15,418 nt of DNA from an uncultured Eubacteriales bacterium (GTDB taxonomy: Bacteria > Bacillota > Clostridia > Christensenellales > CAG-138), in NCBI GenBank assembly GCA_900547135.1, contig URFJ01000033.1, positions 1 to 15,418 on the forward strand. Direction: 5' to 3'. The stretch's first letter is position 1, and every line of letters starts with the position of its first letter. Of this stretch, positions 13,778-15,418 are shown piece by piece. The notes below the pieces were generated by a model. The model saw only the letters and a list, made by a program, of their open reading frames with translations, was not told the DNA's origin and made no database searches. The position numbers were made by a program, and so were the translations under genes.

Positions 13778-13823
13778 AATTGTCTCCTCAATCACCGATA
13801 TGGTGCAAAATATCATTTTTCAC

Positions 13824-13852
13824 ATTATATCATAGACGCTGTTCATTTTGTA
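13824..13852 (-). promoter_or_regulatory. Extended -10 promoter for the DUF1385-prmC transcript
   Basis: On the minus strand TGATATAAT gives a TG-extended -10 (TATAAT at 13829-13824). The -35 TACAAA (13852-13847) is weak at 17-bp spacing. It lies 47 nt before the start codon. Confidence 0.55.
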
Positions 13853-13952
13853 TGTAAAAGTGTGTAGCCGAGGTGAATTAACCGTTAACATCGCGAAATT
13901 TTAACAATCGAATGATTTTTAAGGGGCATGGCCGCATGTGCTTTTGTTCTAT

Positions 13953-14007
13953 GGGGCTCCGCCCCAAACCCCGCCAAAGGAGACTTTTTGTAAAAAGTCC
14001 CCTTTGG
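13953..14007. repeat. Double-hairpin repeat of clostridial dispersed type
   Basis: GGGGC-TCC-GCCCC at 13953-13965 is followed by a 16-bp stem (13974-13989 with 13992-14007, one mismatch) whose apex is TTTTT-GT-AAAAA. I recall near-identical sequences scattered in intergenic regions of gut Clostridia, which is memory rather than a search. Confidence 0.65.
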
Positions 14008-14146
14008 AATCCCGAAAAACAACGTTTGACTTTTATCGTTTTGGATTTTAATCGTTAGCTTCGAAGGTATCAAAGATCGCCGTGCATGCGCATATTCGCC
14101 TTTGACGATTCGCGTCGCGCTTGATCAGCGCAACGCGAGTTAACCC

Positions 14147-14192
14147 GCGAAAGCCAGCCTTCGATGCAAGCAACTATCAGGCTGGCTTTCGC
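14147..14192. repeat. 14-bp perfect inverted repeat
   Basis: GCGAAAGCCAGCCT (14147-14160) and AGGCTGGCTTTCGC (14179-14192) pair perfectly around an 18-nt loop. No U-tract follows on either strand. Confidence 0.7.
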
Positions 14193-14348
14193 TTGGTATC
14201 AAAAGATCGGCGCGCATGTTGCCAGCCTTTGATGGATTATATTTTTAGGTACGACCAAGCTTTGGATTGTTTACTCAAATTTCTGGTGGATTGTAAAACT
14301 GTGGTCATTCACCCAAATTTAATATTCTCCCTTGCCTTTTTTGGAGTT

Positions 14349-14380
14349 CTTAGAACCTTTTTTGCAAAAAAGGTTCTAAG
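14349..14380. repeat. 15-bp perfect hairpin with A/T apex
   Basis: CTTAGAACCTTTTTT (14349-14363) pairs perfectly with 14366-14380 across a 2-nt loop. The same design as 13974-14007 suggests one repeat class. It lies just downstream of the minus-strand xre gene and could also end its transcript. Confidence 0.65.
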
Positions 14381-14403
14381 CCGCCGGAGACAAAGCGGTC
14401 AGT

Positions 14404-14631
14404 TTAGCGATGCTTCGGGTCGTTGGATCTGCCAACAAGGTAGTCAAGTGACACGTCAAAGTAATCTGCCAGGGCCCATAAGGTTTCGATAGATGCAGCC
14501 CGTTCAGCATTCTCCATTTTAGCAACACTAAAATAAGTCATACTGAGTTCGTCTGCCAGATCCTGTCTTGAGGTTTCTGTTTCCTCTCGTAAAGCACGTA
14601 GTCTTTGAGAGAAAATTTCTTTTGAAAACAT
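14404..14631 (-). CDS. Xre-family helix-turn-helix regulator
   Basis: This 75-residue protein is almost entirely one HTH_3 (Cro/C1-type) domain: RLRALREETETSRQDLADEL, then the recognition helix region SMTYFSVAKMENAERAASI, then the closing helices ETLWALADYFDVSLDYLVG. AAGGAG lies 8 nt before ATG 14631, so the start is firm. The gene is transcribed away from a strong plus-strand promoter whose spacer is a palindrome (14650-14666) only 19 nt from its start codon, the classical position for an autoregulated repressor. No protein-interaction domain is present, so it probably acts as a simple dimeric repressor. Its partner may be the divergent regulator at 15058. It has no recognised phage or conjugative genes next to it within the window. 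Confidence 0.88.
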   Translation of the reverse strand: MFSKEIFSQRLRALREETETSRQDLADELSMTYFSVAKMENAERAASIETLWALADYFDVSLDYLVGRSNDPKHR

Positions 14632-14643
14632 TAAATAAACTCC

Positions 14644-14672
14644 TTGACTTTGTACTTTAAGTACAATATAAT
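14644..14672 (+). promoter_or_regulatory. Strong promoter with operator palindrome filling the spacer
   Basis: TTGACT (14644-14649) and TATAAT (14667-14672) are separated by 17 bp, and those 17 bp are the perfect palindrome TTGTACTTTAAGTACAA (8-bp arms around one base). A dimer bound there would block the promoter and the minus-strand xre leader at once. The transcript would run right, towards the second xre gene. Confidence 0.75.
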
Positions 14673-14707
14673 AATGGAGTAATGACTTTCTTGAGGTGTT
14701 TGATTAA

Positions 14708-14727
14708 ATATATAGTTCGCTATATAT
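14708..14727 (+). other. UUCG-loop hairpin in the promoter leader
   Basis: ATATATAG and CTATATAT form a perfect 8-bp stem around TTCG, about 30 nt after the predicted start of the plus-strand transcript. No U-tract follows, so a terminator is unlikely. Confidence 0.4.
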
Positions 14728-14745
14728 ATTACAAATACGTATATA

Positions 14746-14892
14746 TTAAACAAAGTGATATCTAAGATGCAGTGACGAAGTCATAGCGTCCTGATTAGCA
14801 CGTAACCTGCGGCCAGTGTATTCGGCCACAGGTTTAGCCATAACACAGTTTTCCCGACGTATTTGGTTTAATAGGCTTTCATATTCAACCAC
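14746..14892 (-). CDS. Possible small protein of 48 residues
   Basis: The frame is open from GTG 14892-14890 to TAA 14748-14746, with GAGG placed 6 nt before the GTG. The product is basic (several Arg in GRRLRANQD) with an internal Met (MAKPVAEYTG). I do not recognise a family. It lies between two xre genes, antisense to the predicted leader of the plus-strand transcript. It could be a real small gene, a fragment of a decayed one, or chance. Confidence 0.3.
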   Translation of the reverse strand: MVEYESLLNQIRRENCVMAKPVAEYTGRRLRANQDAMTSSLHLRYHFV

Positions 14893-14987
14893 ATTGTACC
14901 TCAAAACTTTATAAAAACGTCGCTGCCAGCTTAACTGCTCCTTGTGGCCGCATCACAAATTATATGCGCACAGCAAATAATTAAGTT

Positions 14988-15017
14988 CTGATACCGTACT
15001 ATATAGACTAACATAAT
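14988..15017 (+). promoter_or_regulatory. Weak candidate promoter for the second xre gene
   Basis: CTGATA (14988-14993) and CATAAT (15012-15017) are 18 bp apart. The palindrome CTATATAG (14999-15006) lies in the spacer. Both boxes are imperfect. Confidence 0.3.
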
Positions 15018-15057
15018 CCGCCAGGCCAGGTCAAGCGGGAACAGAGAAGGAACACGG

Positions 15058-15306
15058 ATGAAAAGATATGAAAAGCTCAGAGAATTAAGGGAGGACGCGG
15101 GCATAAGCCAGCAAAGGCTTTCCGCATACCTCTGCGTGCATCAGACTACGTATTCTGATTATGAGTTGGGTAAGATCAACGTACCTGTAGACGTATTTAT
15201 AAAGCTGTCAAGGCTATACGGGGTAAGCGTAGAGTATATACTTGGGCTTACCGGAGAAAGGATAATTCCCCGTGTGGACATTAAAGCTAAGCTGGGAGGG
15301 CCGTAA
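15058..15306 (+). CDS. Xre-family helix-turn-helix regulator
   Basis: This 82-residue protein has a single Cro/C1-type HTH: LRELREDAGISQQRLSAYL, then VHQTTYSDYELGKINVP, then FIKLSRLYGVSVEYILGLTG. A short C-terminal extension (about 67-82, IIPRVDIKAKLGGP) has no known domain. AGAAGGA lies about 7 nt before ATG 15058, so the start is firm. It reads away from the other xre gene at 14404, and the strong operator-controlled promoter at 14644 points towards it with about 380 nt of leader. That arrangement resembles a two-regulator switch as in phages or conjugative elements, which is inference. The next gene is not in the window. Confidence 0.88.
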   Translation: MKRYEKLRELREDAGISQQRLSAYLCVHQTTYSDYELGKINVPVDVFIKLSRLYGVSVEYILGLTGERIIPRVDIKAKLGGP

Positions 15307-15338
15307 AACCGCCTATTGCGATTCGCTTAGTGAGCCGC

Positions 15339-15386
15339 GGGGGGGGGGGGGCCCCCCCCCCCCCCCCCCCCCCCATTTTTTTTTTT
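15339..15386. other. Homopolymer tract, probably an assembly or sequencing artefact
   Basis: Thirteen G (15339-15351) are followed directly by 23 C (15352-15374), one A, then 11 T (15376-15386). Nothing else in the window resembles this. The remaining 32 bases to the edge, including palindrome CCACATGTGG at 15408-15417, may not be truly adjacent to the left side. Confidence 0.7.
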
Positions 15387-15418
15387 AACCCCATGTGTGA
15401 CGCCAAACCACATGTGGC

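Larger units (their letters stand above)
13853..14403. other. Repeat-rich intergenic stretch
   Basis: No gene is supported here. The stretch is made of long hairpins (13953-14007, 14147-14192, 14349-14380) and an imperfect direct repeat, GGTATCAAAGATCGCCGTGCATG at 14066-14088 and a close copy at 14195-14218. GCCAGCCTTCGATG and GCCAGCCTTTGATG form another repeated pair near 14152 and 14221. Confidence 0.6.

Noticed and set aside
13166..13867. Plus-strand open frame of 233 codons opposite the DUF1385 gene
   Set aside because: It is His/Arg-rich, has no motif, and the opposite strand carries strong family signatures.
14121..14492. Plus-strand open frame of 123 codons across the hairpins
   Set aside because: It runs through perfect inverted repeats and into the antisense of the xre gene, without a ribosome-binding site.
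15339..15374. G-run/C-run as a terminator hairpin of the second xre gene
   Set aside because: The pairing would be G13 with C13, but the uniform homopolymers point to an artefact.
1..15418. tRNA genes, rRNA genes and CRISPR arrays
   Set aside because: No T-loop consensus in a plausible cloverleaf, no rRNA signatures and no evenly spaced repeats were seen on either strand by eye. A tRNAscan or CRISPR search was not possible here.

Overview
The window looks like chromosome from a spore-forming or formerly spore-forming member of the Clostridia. This rests on gene content and gene order, not on any search. The sequence carries a SigH-type sigma factor, a Mini-III/RlmB/YacP/SigH gene string, and a DUF1385-PrmC-PrfA-YwlC-YwlE-RpiB-Upp string. 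Both strings are familiar Firmicutes arrangements. Most genes are moderately GC-rich (for example 37 of 60 bases at 10021-10080) with Shine-Dalgarno sites of the AAGGAGG type. No tRNA, rRNA or CRISPR array was recognised.

Layout. (1) 1-831, minus strand: the 5' part of a membrane protein gene that runs off the left edge. (2) 832-1503: a gene-poor stretch with nested inverted repeats, ending in a good sigma-A promoter. (3) 1504-4626, plus strand: mrnC, rlmB, yacP (rae1) and sigH, an RNA-processing and translation block ending in the sporulation/stationary-phase sigma factor. The rpmG-secE-nusG genes that often follow sigH are absent. (4) About 4850-7330: an AT-rich insertion-like segment with two minus-strand genes for exported proteins. 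One is a divergent SpoIID/LytB-like protein with a C-terminal zinc-ribbon-like tail, the other a lipoprotein. (5) 7573-13777, minus strand: a housekeeping run, in transcription order DUF1385 protein, prmC, prfA, ywlC, ywlE, rpiB, upp. It has at least two internal signals: a strong promoter between prmC and prfA, and a probable terminator between rpiB and upp. (6) 13853-15418: a repeat-rich accessory end with long hairpins, two small Xre-family regulators transcribed divergently, a small possible gene between them, and a likely artefactual G/C/T homopolymer tract near the right edge.

How the genes fit together. MrnC matures 23S rRNA, RlmB methylates it, Rae1/YacP cuts mRNA in the ribosomal A site, PrfA terminates translation, PrmC methylates the PrfA GGQ loop and YwlC starts t6A synthesis on tRNA. 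The window is therefore dominated by translation functions. RpiB and Upp feed pentose and nucleotide salvage, and YwlE is a probable protein-arginine phosphatase. The most unusual parts are the AT-rich SpoIID-like/lipoprotein pair, the Gly/Tyr/Arg-rich repeat tail on RlmB, the apparently leaderless mrnC, and an Xre operator palindrome that exactly fills a promoter spacer at 14650-14666.
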